Shown here: piece by piece, positions 25,753 through 34,678 of the stretch
Layout of the letters: each line of letters begins with the position of its first letter
Numbering within the stretch: the stretch's first letter is position 1
From: a virus
Strand: one strand, 5' to 3'
IMG/VR virus record: IMGVR_UViG_3300044625_001067
Coordinates: 213,245-277,244 of that record
DNA: 64,000 bases
Notes under the pieces: model-generated
Databases searched by the model: none
The model's input: the letters and a program-made list of their open reading frames with translations, nothing else
Told to the model about the DNA's origin: nothing
Program-made: the position numbers and the translations under genes

Positions 25753-27272
25753 TGGCCTTTTCCGGAGTCATTCCTACAATCTCAGTAAGCTCAAACTCCC
25801 TTGTGAACAGTGTTGCAGGGGGTCTAATAAATAATGTCGCATCCTCAGCAGTCAAGGTAGCATTAAGCCCCAAACTGTCAAACCAATGGGCAAGCTCCTC
25901 AGGATTAAGCCCGCAGTCAATTACTTCGCTGTTGAGTTCGGCAGTAACACCTGGGCTAATTTCAACCGGTAGTCAAGCCATATCCCAGTCCTTGACGGCT
26001 TCAATTGTAAACTCTAAAGCCCTTGGCCCCCTGGGTCCGTTGGTTCAAGACTTTGCGGGAAACGCTGTCAGTAACTTGTCGAGAGACCTGCTGGGTACAT
26101 TATTCCCGGCAACAGTAAGTAGCCCAACCAAGTTCTTTCCAGGGGCAGGAAACGAGCCAGACGCGGATTACCAAGGGTACGCTTACAACCCTGGATCAAA
26201 CGGTGCTGACGTGGTGTTTTCAATTAAGCCCGCAGTATCCGGAGCTCAAGCAGAAGTTACGGATCAGGTGTCAGGCAAGGGTGGAAGTGGCGTTCAAACA
26301 TCCATCCCGGCAGGGCAAAGTGTGCCGTCTTCCGGGGGCTTAGCTCCAACACCAAAAGCAGACTACTCAGCGGCATTCCAGAGCGCATCTGGAGCTGTCC
26401 TAGGAGACTTGACAAAACAAGCCAGTTTAGCAGGATCCTTTCGTGGTGTTCCGTTTGGGAGCCCTGACGCATTTAAGGCAATATCAACAGTCCCGCAGAT
26501 TCTCACAAGCTCCACAGTAGGACAACCCTTCTCTCAAGACTCACAACAGTCCTCAGTGTGGAACTTTATCTGCGCACCTGAAGAAATTTCCTGGTCAACC
26601 GCCGTTCAGGTGGATAGAGTTCCAATTTTCGGCACAAACCTGCCACCCGTGATATCGGGCAGCCGGGGAATGAGGGAACTAAGCATGTCAAACGCTCTTG
26701 TGGAGGGTTTCACAAGGGGGAAGACCATTGAAGGGAAGGTTTCTGACTTGGAAAAACTCCTGAGTTTCACACTGGACACGCAAAACGGCTACGTTAAGGT
26801 GCCCGTGTATTGGGTCTATGCAAATAATAAGAGATACGGTGATGTTGACGGTGGGTGCTTTCTCATTAAAGAAGTGAAAGTGAAGGAGGAAATGAGGGAC
26901 TTGACTGGCCTTGCAACACGTGCCAAGGTTGACATTTCCTTTTCACAAGTTCCCTCGTACCAAGTTGATGATGGGAGAGACATAGCAAGCAAAACAGTTT
27001 CCGGGACCACATCAAATTTGGGTGCCGTAGCGAGTGTTCTGTCGACTCGTCCAGTAGTTGTAAATCAGCAGCAGACCAACTCGTCTCGTGGGGGTGGCGT
27101 GGCTGGACAAACAAGTCAAAATGTTTCGCCGACAACAAAAATTCCCGGTGTACCCTCCGGAGCAACAAATGTGAGAGTCAATGTGAATAAAAAGGGAGAG
27201 AGTACCGTGAGTTATACTAACAATGGGGTTGAGGTTAGAAAGACATTGCCTCGGGGTCAAGGGCAGTTTTAG
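25752..27272 (+). CDS. Baseplate/tail structural protein
   Basis: A 506-residue protein from the ATG overlapping the upstream stop. The N-terminal ~130 residues are Ser/Leu/Val/Asn-rich and low in charge. Residues about 275-415 have a pattern seen in tail and baseplate proteins: P-E-E-I-S-W-S-T-A, I-F-G-T-N-x-P-P-V-I-S-G-S-R-G-M-R-E-L, S-N-A-L-V-E-G-F-T, V-P-V-Y-W-V-Y and C-F-L-I-K-E-V-K-V-K-E. The C-terminus is a disordered Gly/Ser/Thr/Asn tail. It precedes the tape measure gene, the usual place for baseplate hub or wedge proteins. The exact part is not determined. Confidence 0.65.
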   Translation: MAFSGVIPTISVSSNSLVNSVAGGLINNVASSAVKVALSPKLSNQWASSSGLSPQSITSLLSSAVTPGLISTGSQAISQSLTASIVNSKALGPLGPLVQDFAGNAVSNLSRDLLGTLFPATVSSPTKFFPGAGNEPDADYQGYAYNPGSNGADVVFSIKPAVSGAQAEVTDQVSGKGGSGVQTSIPAGQSVPSSGGLAPTPKADYSAAFQSASGAVLGDLTKQASLAGSFRGVPFGSPDAFKAISTVPQILTSSTVGQPFSQDSQQSSVWNFICAPEEISWSTAVQVDRVPIFGTNLPPVISGSRGMRELSMSNALVEGFTRGKTIEGKVSDLEKLLSFTLDTQNGYVKVPVYWVYANNKRYGDVDGGCFLIKEVKVKEEMRDLTGLATRAKVDISFSQVPSYQVDDGRDIASKTVSGTTSNLGAVASVLSTRPVVVNQQQTNSSRGGGVAGQTSQNVSPTTKIPGVPSGATNVRVNVNKKGESTVSYTNNGVEVRKTLPRGQGQF

Positions 27273-27279
27273 TGCTACG

Positions 27280-27288
27280 GGGTAAAGT
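27280..27288 (+). promoter_or_regulatory. GGGTAAAGT element
   Basis: Recurring element with a 37-nt distance to the ATG at 27326, ahead of the tape measure gene. Confidence 0.45.
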
Positions 27289-27325
27289 CTATTAACACCC
27301 GGCTATTACCGCACGAGACACGAGA

Positions 27326-30300
27326 ATGGCGGAGAATAAGACCTTTACACTGATTGGTAAGTTTGACGACCAAATTACCAAGAAGCTAAAGGATCTAAAT
27401 AAAGAGTTTCAGAAGCTGAGCAAACCCCTCAGCAAGGATAATGCTGCGGCATCTTTGCGAGACGGATTTAAGGCGGCTAACTCAGAGCTGAAGACTCTTC
27501 AGAATGAAATGAAGACTCTGAACAAGCTTCAGTTTAAGTTCGACAAATCCGGTATTCAAGCAGCTCGCGAAGAAGTACAGATGCTTGGCAAAGACCTTGA
27601 ATCGGTGTCGAAGAAAGGGCTTCCCATCGATAAGTCTGGGTTAAAGGCGGCGCAGGAAGATGCAAAGATTCTGGGAAAAATTCTCGAGGCAAACGCACTT
27701 ATAAAAGTAGGAGAAGGGTTTGCGAATGCTTTAACAGCGGGGGCCTCTTCCGCAGTAAACATCCTTCAGCAGGGTATAGGGTTCATAGGAAAGAGATACT
27801 CTGAGGCAGTTCAAGACCAACTCGGGGATGTCATGGCTCGTGGTTCCCTGTTTGGGTCCCTAAATAAAGAGGGAATGTTCAAACAGGGGCTGGCCGGCAA
27901 AGAGGGTCAGGCATTGAAGGACGCTTCGAACGACATGTACCTGCAGACGAAAAACATTAGTCGCTCCATGGATAGCGCGATTAACGAGATTATTCGTACA
28001 AGTACAGTAAGCTCCCAAACCATTCAAGTACTATCGAGACAGCTCGGCGACAACTTACTTCCCGTAATGTTGAAGGAGAAGGGCATCACAGACCTTTCGA
28101 TTGTAAGTAGGGAGAAACTAAATGAAGTGATGGGGGGAGAAAACGGCGTCGGCAAGAAACTCGCTATCTTGTACTCCCAAATCGGCTCTGTAGTCACTAG
28201 TCCGGCGTACGCACCCCAGGCTGCTATGGGAGTCACACAGTTCCTTGGATCGGGGACAATCAACAGACAATTATCCGTCTTTGAAAATAACCCGATCCTC
28301 GTCTCATCCCTCAAAGAGGGTCTTAAAAAGTTCGGTAACACCGTCGAAGGAAGAATTAAGGCGGCCAGTTACGGTTTCTCGATCGCAATGCCTGAGGCTG
28401 CTCTTGAAGAAGCTAAGAATACGATTGCAGGTGGTATGCAGTCCGTAAACGACACCTTTCTCGGTCCGTCCGGTATTCTCACATTAACAGCAGACATTAA
28501 CAAACAGGGGGAGAAGACCCTAGCAATGATGGCCTCAAGTGGGGCGAGAGATAAACAAATAGCGAAATATGATAGGCGAAACAAGGAAGTTTTAGACGCT
28601 CTTGCGAAACAAGGCAAGAAAGAGTCTGAGATACAGAAGATTGAGGAACAACAGAAGAACAACAGAGTCCGATTCATAAAAAACCTCGATGACTTCTACA
28701 AGTCGGCAGACTCTCCGATCGAAGTAATAGCGACTCAATTCGGGCCCCTGTTGCAAAGTTTTGCTAACATGATGAACTCGGCGGGGAACCTTTTGATAGG
28801 ACCCGTTAACTCAATTATTGGCGCACTTGCGAGACCTTTAACGGAACTGCAAGACAACTTTGAGAACTTAGGGTCTGAAATTTCTGCAGGAAAAAAGAGC
28901 CTAGCTGAAGCACTCGGACGGGGCTTAGCCGAGACTTTTAAGGCACTTGCGAGTTATTTCAACCCAGAACAGGCAGGGAAAGATGTTGGAACGGGTATAC
29001 AAAAGTTCCTGTCGGACTTCATGAAGGGCTTTAAGGGTGGGGAAGTGAACGGTGAGCGGTACATGAAAATTGTACTCGACACCTTTAAGGACATTGTTCT
29101 CAAGATGTTGTTCAACGATGGCAACGCACTCCAAGGTGTTACACCGCTCGGCAACGCCCTAGGAAAGGTTTTTCTGTTGTTGGCTGCCCCAGCTTTCATC
29201 AGTGCTGTAATAGCGGGGGTGGTTCCCCTCGCAATTATGGGATTCGGCAACATGCTCATGGGTGTTTTTGCTGGCTTGGCAGGAGGTGCTCTGGCGGGTG
29301 TGGCAGGATTTGCTCTACCCATTGTGGCGATCGTAGCGGGTTTTGTAATTTTCGAAGGTCCGTTGCGAATGCTAGCGGATTGGCTGAAGGACACGGGGGC
29401 CAAACTATCCGAGAGCACAAACTGGGTCGCTTCGGCAGCCGGACTGTTCTTGGGGGGCCTGGGTGACATACTTCAGGGACTTACGAATTTCTTCACAGGA
29501 ATTTGGGATTTACTCGTGGGCATATTCACGGGAAATCAGCAATTGATAGTTCAGGGCGTTAAAAAAATCTTTAGCGGAATAATTGAAACTCTCATCGGAG
29601 CTGCGGAAAGCGTCGTGGGCTTGGGGGGCATAATCATCGGGGCAGTCGGAAATCTTTTTACGGCCATTGGACGTAAGATTAATGATATTGCAATTAGTGT
29701 TGGGGGTTGGATCAGTGACCGTGTGCCTGGGAGTAGCAAAGCGTCTCCGAGACCTGCTGCCGGTGCGTCTTCTGCAAGAGCTCCGAAGGCAAAGGCATCC
29801 GCGTTTGGGAGCGCAAACCCTTTCTCCGGGAGCTTGAGCCAAGCCATAGACTTTGAAATGGCAAACAAACCACCGAGTTCCAGTCTTGTAATAGCGAACA
29901 GCAGTGAAACGGTTATACCTGCTGCGGGTGGTCTTGGAGTGGGCTCTTTCATGGAAACTCTCAAAGAGGGATTCGGTCAGCTCACAACCACAATGAACGA
30001 GAACAACCAAGTGTACACCGAAAACGGTAAGAGATTCACAGAGGGATTGTTCAAAGTTTCCGGCCAAGTTATTGAGTCCCAAACTCAAATAAACAGTCTT
30101 GGATCGGCCCTATCTAAAGCGCAGGAGCACAATAATAACATGTTCTCTAAGGTCCAAGAACAACTGAATAGCAACCAAAACCAAACAGCATCAATGTTCT
30201 CAGCAATAGGAAAGCAAATCTCTCAAATTGCATCCTCCGCTGGGGGAATGTTTGGGGGAGCACTCGGAATGATGTCCGGGAGTTTGGGGGCGGCAAGTTC

Positions 30301-30805
30301 GCTGGCACAAAATCTAGGACTCACGATAACCTCAACAACGGGAGGGAAACACGCCCCTGGGTCGTATCATTACGCCGGACGAGCTATTGACGTAGCGGGC
30401 TCACCTGGCGCGATGCTCGCCTATGCTCAGCGACTGGCCTCTACTTCGGGGGGCAGAATGGCAGAGCTTTACTACACGCCCCTGGGATTCAGCATAAAAA
30501 ACGGTGTGAAGGTTCCATGGACAATTCCAAACCACATGGATCATGTTCACGTAGCGTACGCTCTCGGGAAGGGGACCCCTGCGTTCTTCTCCAACCAAAA
30601 GGAAGCCGAGTCTTGGGAGAGAAAAATGATGCCACCGTCGGCGAAAGTCACTTCGATCACCTCAAACACGTCTGAAGGATTCGGTAGCTCAACGATTCAC
30701 GCCCCAATAACAATTTATCAACAGCCGAATCAAGACCCAGAGGAACTCGCTTCCTTAGTCGCTATGCGAATTGGAATGGTTGTGGACGAACTTAGGAACC
30801 ACTAG
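27326..30805 (+). CDS. Tail tape measure protein with M15-type peptidase domain
   Basis: A 1159-residue protein. It begins with long coiled-coil helices (about 1-130), continues as Ala/Gly/Lys-rich helices, and has a strongly hydrophobic block at about 610-680 with several membrane-like spans, typical of tape measure proteins. Near the C-terminus is a VanY/M15-like Zn-peptidase signature: G-S-Y-H1015-Y-A-G-R-A-I-D1022-V and N-H-M-D-H-V-H1075-V. The enzyme domain would cut peptidoglycan cross-links during DNA injection. Gene order (baseplate protein before, hub-like protein after) agrees. Length sets tail length in this family. Confidence 0.75.
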   Translation: MAENKTFTLIGKFDDQITKKLKDLNKEFQKLSKPLSKDNAAASLRDGFKAANSELKTLQNEMKTLNKLQFKFDKSGIQAAREEVQMLGKDLESVSKKGLPIDKSGLKAAQEDAKILGKILEANALIKVGEGFANALTAGASSAVNILQQGIGFIGKRYSEAVQDQLGDVMARGSLFGSLNKEGMFKQGLAGKEGQALKDASNDMYLQTKNISRSMDSAINEIIRTSTVSSQTIQVLSRQLGDNLLPVMLKEKGITDLSIVSREKLNEVMGGENGVGKKLAILYSQIGSVVTSPAYAPQAAMGVTQFLGSGTINRQLSVFENNPILVSSLKEGLKKFGNTVEGRIKAASYGFSIAMPEAALEEAKNTIAGGMQSVNDTFLGPSGILTLTADINKQGEKTLAMMASSGARDKQIAKYDRRNKEVLDALAKQGKKESEIQKIEEQQKNNRVRFIKNLDDFYKSADSPIEVIATQFGPLLQSFANMMNSAGNLLIGPVNSIIGALARPLTELQDNFENLGSEISAGKKSLAEALGRGLAETFKALASYFNPEQAGKDVGTGIQKFLSDFMKGFKGGEVNGERYMKIVLDTFKDIVLKMLFNDGNALQGVTPLGNALGKVFLLLAAPAFISAVIAGVVPLAIMGFGNMLMGVFAGLAGGALAGVAGFALPIVAIVAGFVIFEGPLRMLADWLKDTGAKLSESTNWVASAAGLFLGGLGDILQGLTNFFTGIWDLLVGIFTGNQQLIVQGVKKIFSGIIETLIGAAESVVGLGGIIIGAVGNLFTAIGRKINDIAISVGGWISDRVPGSSKASPRPAAGASSARAPKAKASAFGSANPFSGSLSQAIDFEMANKPPSSSLVIANSSETVIPAAGGLGVGSFMETLKEGFGQLTTTMNENNQVYTENGKRFTEGLFKVSGQVIESQTQINSLGSALSKAQEHNNNMFSKVQEQLNSNQNQTASMFSAIGKQISQIASSAGGMFGGALGMMSGSLGAASSLAQNLGLTITSTTGGKHAPGSYHYAGRAIDVAGSPGAMLAYAQRLASTSGGRMAELYYTPLGFSIKNGVKVPWTIPNHMDHVHVAYALGKGTPAFFSNQKEAESWERKMMPPSAKVTSITSNTSEGFGSSTIHAPITIYQQPNQDPEELASLVAMRIGMVVDELRNH

Positions 30806-30806
30806 T

Positions 30807-32396
30807 ATGGCAAACAGTTTGATAATCCCCCGCTGCGAGGTTGTTTGGGGGGACGTGAACCTGATGAACCACAACTTCGACGGTAGCACAACGGGGCTGA
30901 CGAATCAGCCACTGGTGTACAATGTGAGGGTGTCTTTACAAGACTCAGGGCAGACCCCGACTGGCTCAATGAGATGGAATCCGACTGGCGCCGCGTTCAG
31001 CGTCTACGAAAAACTGCTGGAAACTGCGCTCAACCGCACAATTACAGTCCGGTACTACTACTTGAATGGACGTTCCATCACCTTTTCGTTCGTTTGGTCT
31101 GGACAGACAGAGGTATACGGGAAGGAAATGTCGCTGGAAGTGAAACTCGCGTCTGAACTCGACGGGCTCGTGAATGCGAATATAAAGAGTACGGCGCAAG
31201 CTAGCGACCAGGGAACGTCGCCTCTAGCAAATTTATCGCAGCTTGACTACACGTTCGGGGTCGAAAAGTATGATCTTGTGAAAGTCACGAAGCAGATGCA
31301 AGAAAGTCTGAAAACAACGAAAGTTCTGTCAAACTATTCCGAGGGGTCCAACTACCTTGACAGCGTGAAAAACCTAGTTGAGCAAACTGGTGGGCTCGTT
31401 ATGGCGACGAACATTGTTTCTCCGGGAACTTCTCAAAAACTTTCTGCAAGTTGCGTGGTGCTGGGGCCGTACTTGTCAGATAAGACCACAGTGGAGGAGC
31501 TCGCACCACAGAGTCAGTTCCCCGACCCCACTATTCGGTACGGGTACTTCCTTGGGCCAGGGATTATAAACACAATCACAAAAACGTCTGAATGGCAGCC
31601 CCCTCAAAAGACTCAGACGAGCTTGGAGAGCACGCAAGAAAAGGTTCAGCCTGCGCAACCGGGAACACAGGGGCAACCTGCGACGTCAACTCCACAGAGC
31701 CAGCAAGCAGTGGCGGCTCAACAGTCCCAGAGCAAGAGCGGAGCTGGAAACACGGCCAACTCTCGTGCTAGGCCCGGAGTGCGCCTAAAGGAAAATCAAG
31801 ACGGAGAGAAGCGAAAACTTGAGATACAGCAAGAGCGCAGTTCCAAGCTAAGCGCCTCAGTTTTTATGTGTCCTGCCCTTACCGGTGTGAAGCCGAACGA
31901 TGTCTTATTTATACCAAACTTCAGTGGAACTTTCATAGAAGACTGGATTGTTAATGGTATTGAGTACACTCAGACGGATGGTGGAGTGGAAGTTTCCATT
32001 CAAGCTAGCCGTCAGTACGGCCTCGGGAATCTCATGAATAAGGCACTCGGCGAGACTTGGCTCGGAAAAGCCAAAGAGAAAAACTTGGTCGGAAGCACAG
32101 GAACTCTGGAGAGTTGGCACAACTACGCCTGGGGTTCACTAGGGTTTAACACTCCTGCGCAAACCTACCCCGAGCCATCGAGTGGACAAGTTGCACAAAA
32201 AGAGTCGGAGGCTGCAGACTCCTTCCATCTTTTAGCAAAACTTTTTGGAACTTCTCAGACTTTGGTGACCGACCGGGGCTTGTACGATTATTTGACAAAG
32301 GAGCTGGGCATCAAGTTTGTGAACGGAAGCGGTGTTGTTGATCTACCGTTCGAGAAGGTCAGGCAGTTGAATCTTCGTCGCATTGGCAAAACGTAG
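30807..32396 (+). CDS. Putative baseplate hub/tail protein
   Basis: A 529-residue protein; the ATG at 30807, one base after the tape measure stop, is chosen. The N-terminal ~230 residues are beta-rich (IPRCEVVWGDVNLMN, V-R-V-S-L-Q-D-S-G), the middle has a Gln/Ser/Pro-rich linker (about 275-335), and another beta domain follows (VFMCPALTGVKPNDVLFIPN, F-I-E-D-W-I-V-N-G). Position right after the tape measure suggests a hub component comparable to gp27/gpD-type proteins, but no signature proves it. Confidence 0.6.
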   Translation: MANSLIIPRCEVVWGDVNLMNHNFDGSTTGLTNQPLVYNVRVSLQDSGQTPTGSMRWNPTGAAFSVYEKLLETALNRTITVRYYYLNGRSITFSFVWSGQTEVYGKEMSLEVKLASELDGLVNANIKSTAQASDQGTSPLANLSQLDYTFGVEKYDLVKVTKQMQESLKTTKVLSNYSEGSNYLDSVKNLVEQTGGLVMATNIVSPGTSQKLSASCVVLGPYLSDKTTVEELAPQSQFPDPTIRYGYFLGPGIINTITKTSEWQPPQKTQTSLESTQEKVQPAQPGTQGQPATSTPQSQQAVAAQQSQSKSGAGNTANSRARPGVRLKENQDGEKRKLEIQQERSSKLSASVFMCPALTGVKPNDVLFIPNFSGTFIEDWIVNGIEYTQTDGGVEVSIQASRQYGLGNLMNKALGETWLGKAKEKNLVGSTGTLESWHNYAWGSLGFNTPAQTYPEPSSGQVAQKESEAADSFHLLAKLFGTSQTLVTDRGLYDYLTKELGIKFVNGSGVVDLPFEKVRQLNLRRIGKT

Positions 32397-32496
32397 GGGG
32401 CAACACGGGAGTTTACTAGTCCGGGGCAAGCCTATACTTGTGTTGAACGTGCTGGGCAATAGGGCTCAGTTTATCGCGTTCTTCACAAGTAACACA

Positions 32497-33468
32497 ATGG
32501 CTGTAACTACATTCAAAATTCTGCCCCAACTCGACGACAAAAACCGCGCAAGGTTGGAGTCAAAGAGCTACTCACGGGCATACACCGACATTCCAAACAA
32601 GGCTCTACCCGAGTCTTACCGCAATGGGTTGTCAACCATCTTTCGTGCGCTAACTGGCGAGGATTTCGATCTTGAGGCGTCTACCTTCACTGTGAAGGCT
32701 GACCCGAATGGGACCTTTCAACGTCTTTACTCTCCCACAATCTTCTCTACTGAAGTAGGTGGCCTTGTAATTCGTTGGGGTGATAGGGATATTCCCCTTC
32801 TGTTGGCTCCTGGCAAGGTCGGAGTGGCTAACGCCCCGAAAGGACTAAAGTTCGCCTTTAAGGATGAGCAGATCGGTAAATACACCGAGCCCGTTCTTTC
32901 TGTGTCCGTACAAGGAGACGGCACTCTTTACACTCTTCCTATCACAATTCGGAAGAAGGAAATTAAGGAGGAACTTCCCGCAGATCTTCTCGAACTCTTG
33001 CTCGATGAAAATCCCGAAGCGATTGCTGAAAAGGTTTATGCCGCACCGGATCTTTCCAAGCGTGGTGAAAACACAGGGGGAGAGCGTCTTGTGGGTCCTT
33101 TCGTCAAAGTCGCGAGTCTACCCTTAGGCGAATACACAATCACTTCTTATAGGGTTAAGGAAGGTGGTGCTTTCGGTACTGACTACTTTCTGCAAGCGAA
33201 AGTGACTGAGCCATTTGTGGCACCAGTTCGCGTTCAAGTCGAGGGAGAGTGGATAGACCAAGAAACCGAAGTCTCCGACTGGGTGATTGTCAAGCCGAAC
33301 TCCGCAATGAAGAAGATTCTTGCTGCTGAGCCCTTGATTACTCCTGACGCTCCCGCAACTCTAAAGGTTCTTGAGCACTTCGAGTATAACGGCAACGCTG
33401 CAGCAAAAGTGACACTGAAGTGTCCGAACTTTGTTCAGAACCCTGAGAGCTTTGCTCTGGATTTTTGA
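32497..33468 (+). CDS. Putative replication-associated protein with C-terminal FALDF tail
   Basis: A 323-residue protein; the ATG at 32497 is preferred to an upstream GTG because the intervening ~100 nt look non-coding. It contains several beta-strand-rich segments (Y-S-P-T-I-F-S-T-E-V-G-G-L-V-I-R-W, L-S-V-S-V-Q-G-D-G-T-L-Y, G-E-Y-T-I-T-S-Y-R-V-K) and ends P-E-S-F-A-L-D-F, similar to the clamp-binding-like tails of the exonuclease and the HNH-like protein. It is followed by a terminator and the helicase gene. A single-strand-binding or accessory replication role is a guess. Confidence 0.6.
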   Translation: MAVTTFKILPQLDDKNRARLESKSYSRAYTDIPNKALPESYRNGLSTIFRALTGEDFDLEASTFTVKADPNGTFQRLYSPTIFSTEVGGLVIRWGDRDIPLLLAPGKVGVANAPKGLKFAFKDEQIGKYTEPVLSVSVQGDGTLYTLPITIRKKEIKEELPADLLELLLDENPEAIAEKVYAAPDLSKRGENTGGERLVGPFVKVASLPLGEYTITSYRVKEGGAFGTDYFLQAKVTEPFVAPVRVQVEGEWIDQETEVSDWVIVKPNSAMKKILAAEPLITPDAPATLKVLEHFEYNGNAAAKVTLKCPNFVQNPESFALDF

Positions 33469-33508
33469 TCAACAATTTAAGTCTCTGAGTTAAACTCTTG
33501 GGACAACA

Positions 33509-33536
33509 AGACCCTGGCTTACCGCTGGGGTCTTTT
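33509..33536 (+). terminator. Rho-independent terminator
   Basis: AGACCC (33509-33514) pairs with GGGTCT (33528-33533), followed by a short T run, 40 nt after the preceding stop. A TATACT box at 33539-33544 follows at once and may be the -10 of the helicase gene. Confidence 0.6.
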
Positions 33537-33575
33537 GCTATACTACACCGTCAAACCTAAACAACAAGAGGATAC

Positions 33576-34678
33576 ATGGCAGATCCCTTTTCCGGGGGAC
33601 TCGGAAGTACGAAACAAGAGATTGGAATACTAACCGAAGCGAAAGAGAGAAACAAGGCAGCGTCCTTCCGGTCGAAGAAAGACGGAGAGGAAAAACAAGA
33701 GAAGAAAAAGAGAGCACCCACAAAAGTGTCCGAGCTTTACAACTCAGGCGTCACTCTGCTGAAGGCGAAGGGGTTCGTTATTGAGATCGACGAGTCCGGT
33801 GACCACTGTAAGCACCGTATTCTGAAGCCCACGCCACCGGTAATGGTAAGGGGAATTCAGTACCCGGCAGACTTCAACCCCTTGCAGGATATCTCAGTTT
33901 ACGACGACTTTGAAAAAGTCGAGTCATGCTTCCATCCTGACTTGTGTCCAGACGACGTAAGAACTTTCTGGGAACCTTTATTCAAACCGAAAGCCGGTGA
34001 CTCAGATCTCGTCTCTTTCACAGAGCGGCTGCTGAAGATGAAGAGAATAAACATGAGCAAGAGCATTCATGAAACGCTAAGTTACGGCCATACATTTGAC
34101 CCTGCGGCTCGGTGGGGTGGAGTTCCTGTCTCTAATCCAAGGTCGTGGGTACCAGACAGAGACTGGTTCAACCCTGTTCTGCAACTGGTTACCCTAGCTG
34201 ACGTTTTCTCTATCTTTCCTGAGGCAGAGCGGGAAATGCTCAGGTTGATTATTGGGCGAATCGGGGTAGGCAGGTCAAATCACTTGCCACCGGGAAAGGA
34301 CCAGCCTGTAGATCACACTGCTCGTATGGCGGGGGTGATTGTGGGTAAGGATGCTGGATTAGGAAAGTCGACTCTCTTCAATGGAATGACCGCAGCTTTT
34401 TCCAAGTGCGGTTTTGTAACCCACACGTTTAAATCGACTGAGGATCGCTTCGGCCTTAAAGCTGCTGCTCTTAGTGACATAGCATACAAGGATGATACCT
34501 CCTTGGCTTCTCTCAAGAAGTTCCTTGCTTCTGAGGAGACCAAGATTTTGATCACGAATGGGCTTTTCCAAGTAGAAGAAAAGTTCGAGAAGGCCGAGCA
34601 AATTTGGCCAAAGACAGTCATATTGGTTAACTCCAATGACTGGAACAGTAAGTTTGCCTACGACTTAGATCCGGGGAT
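33576..34678 (+). CDS. D5/SF3-type helicase-like replication protein, exon 1
   Basis: First exon of a gene interrupted by a group I intron; join of 33576-34678 and 35608-36529 gives 2025 nt and 674 residues in one frame. This exon has a basic N-terminus, then a P-loop G257-K-D-A-G-L-G-K264-S-T, T-H-T-F-K-S-T-E-D-R-F, Y-K-D-D-T-S, I-L-I-T-N-G-L-F-Q-V-E-E-K-F and T-V-I-L-V-N-S-N-D-W. The N-S-N pattern resembles SF3 motif C, and the order fits phage D5-type replicative ATPases rather than DnaB-like gp41. It probably unwinds DNA at the phage origin or fork. Unspliced reading stops at 34715. Confidence 0.7.
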
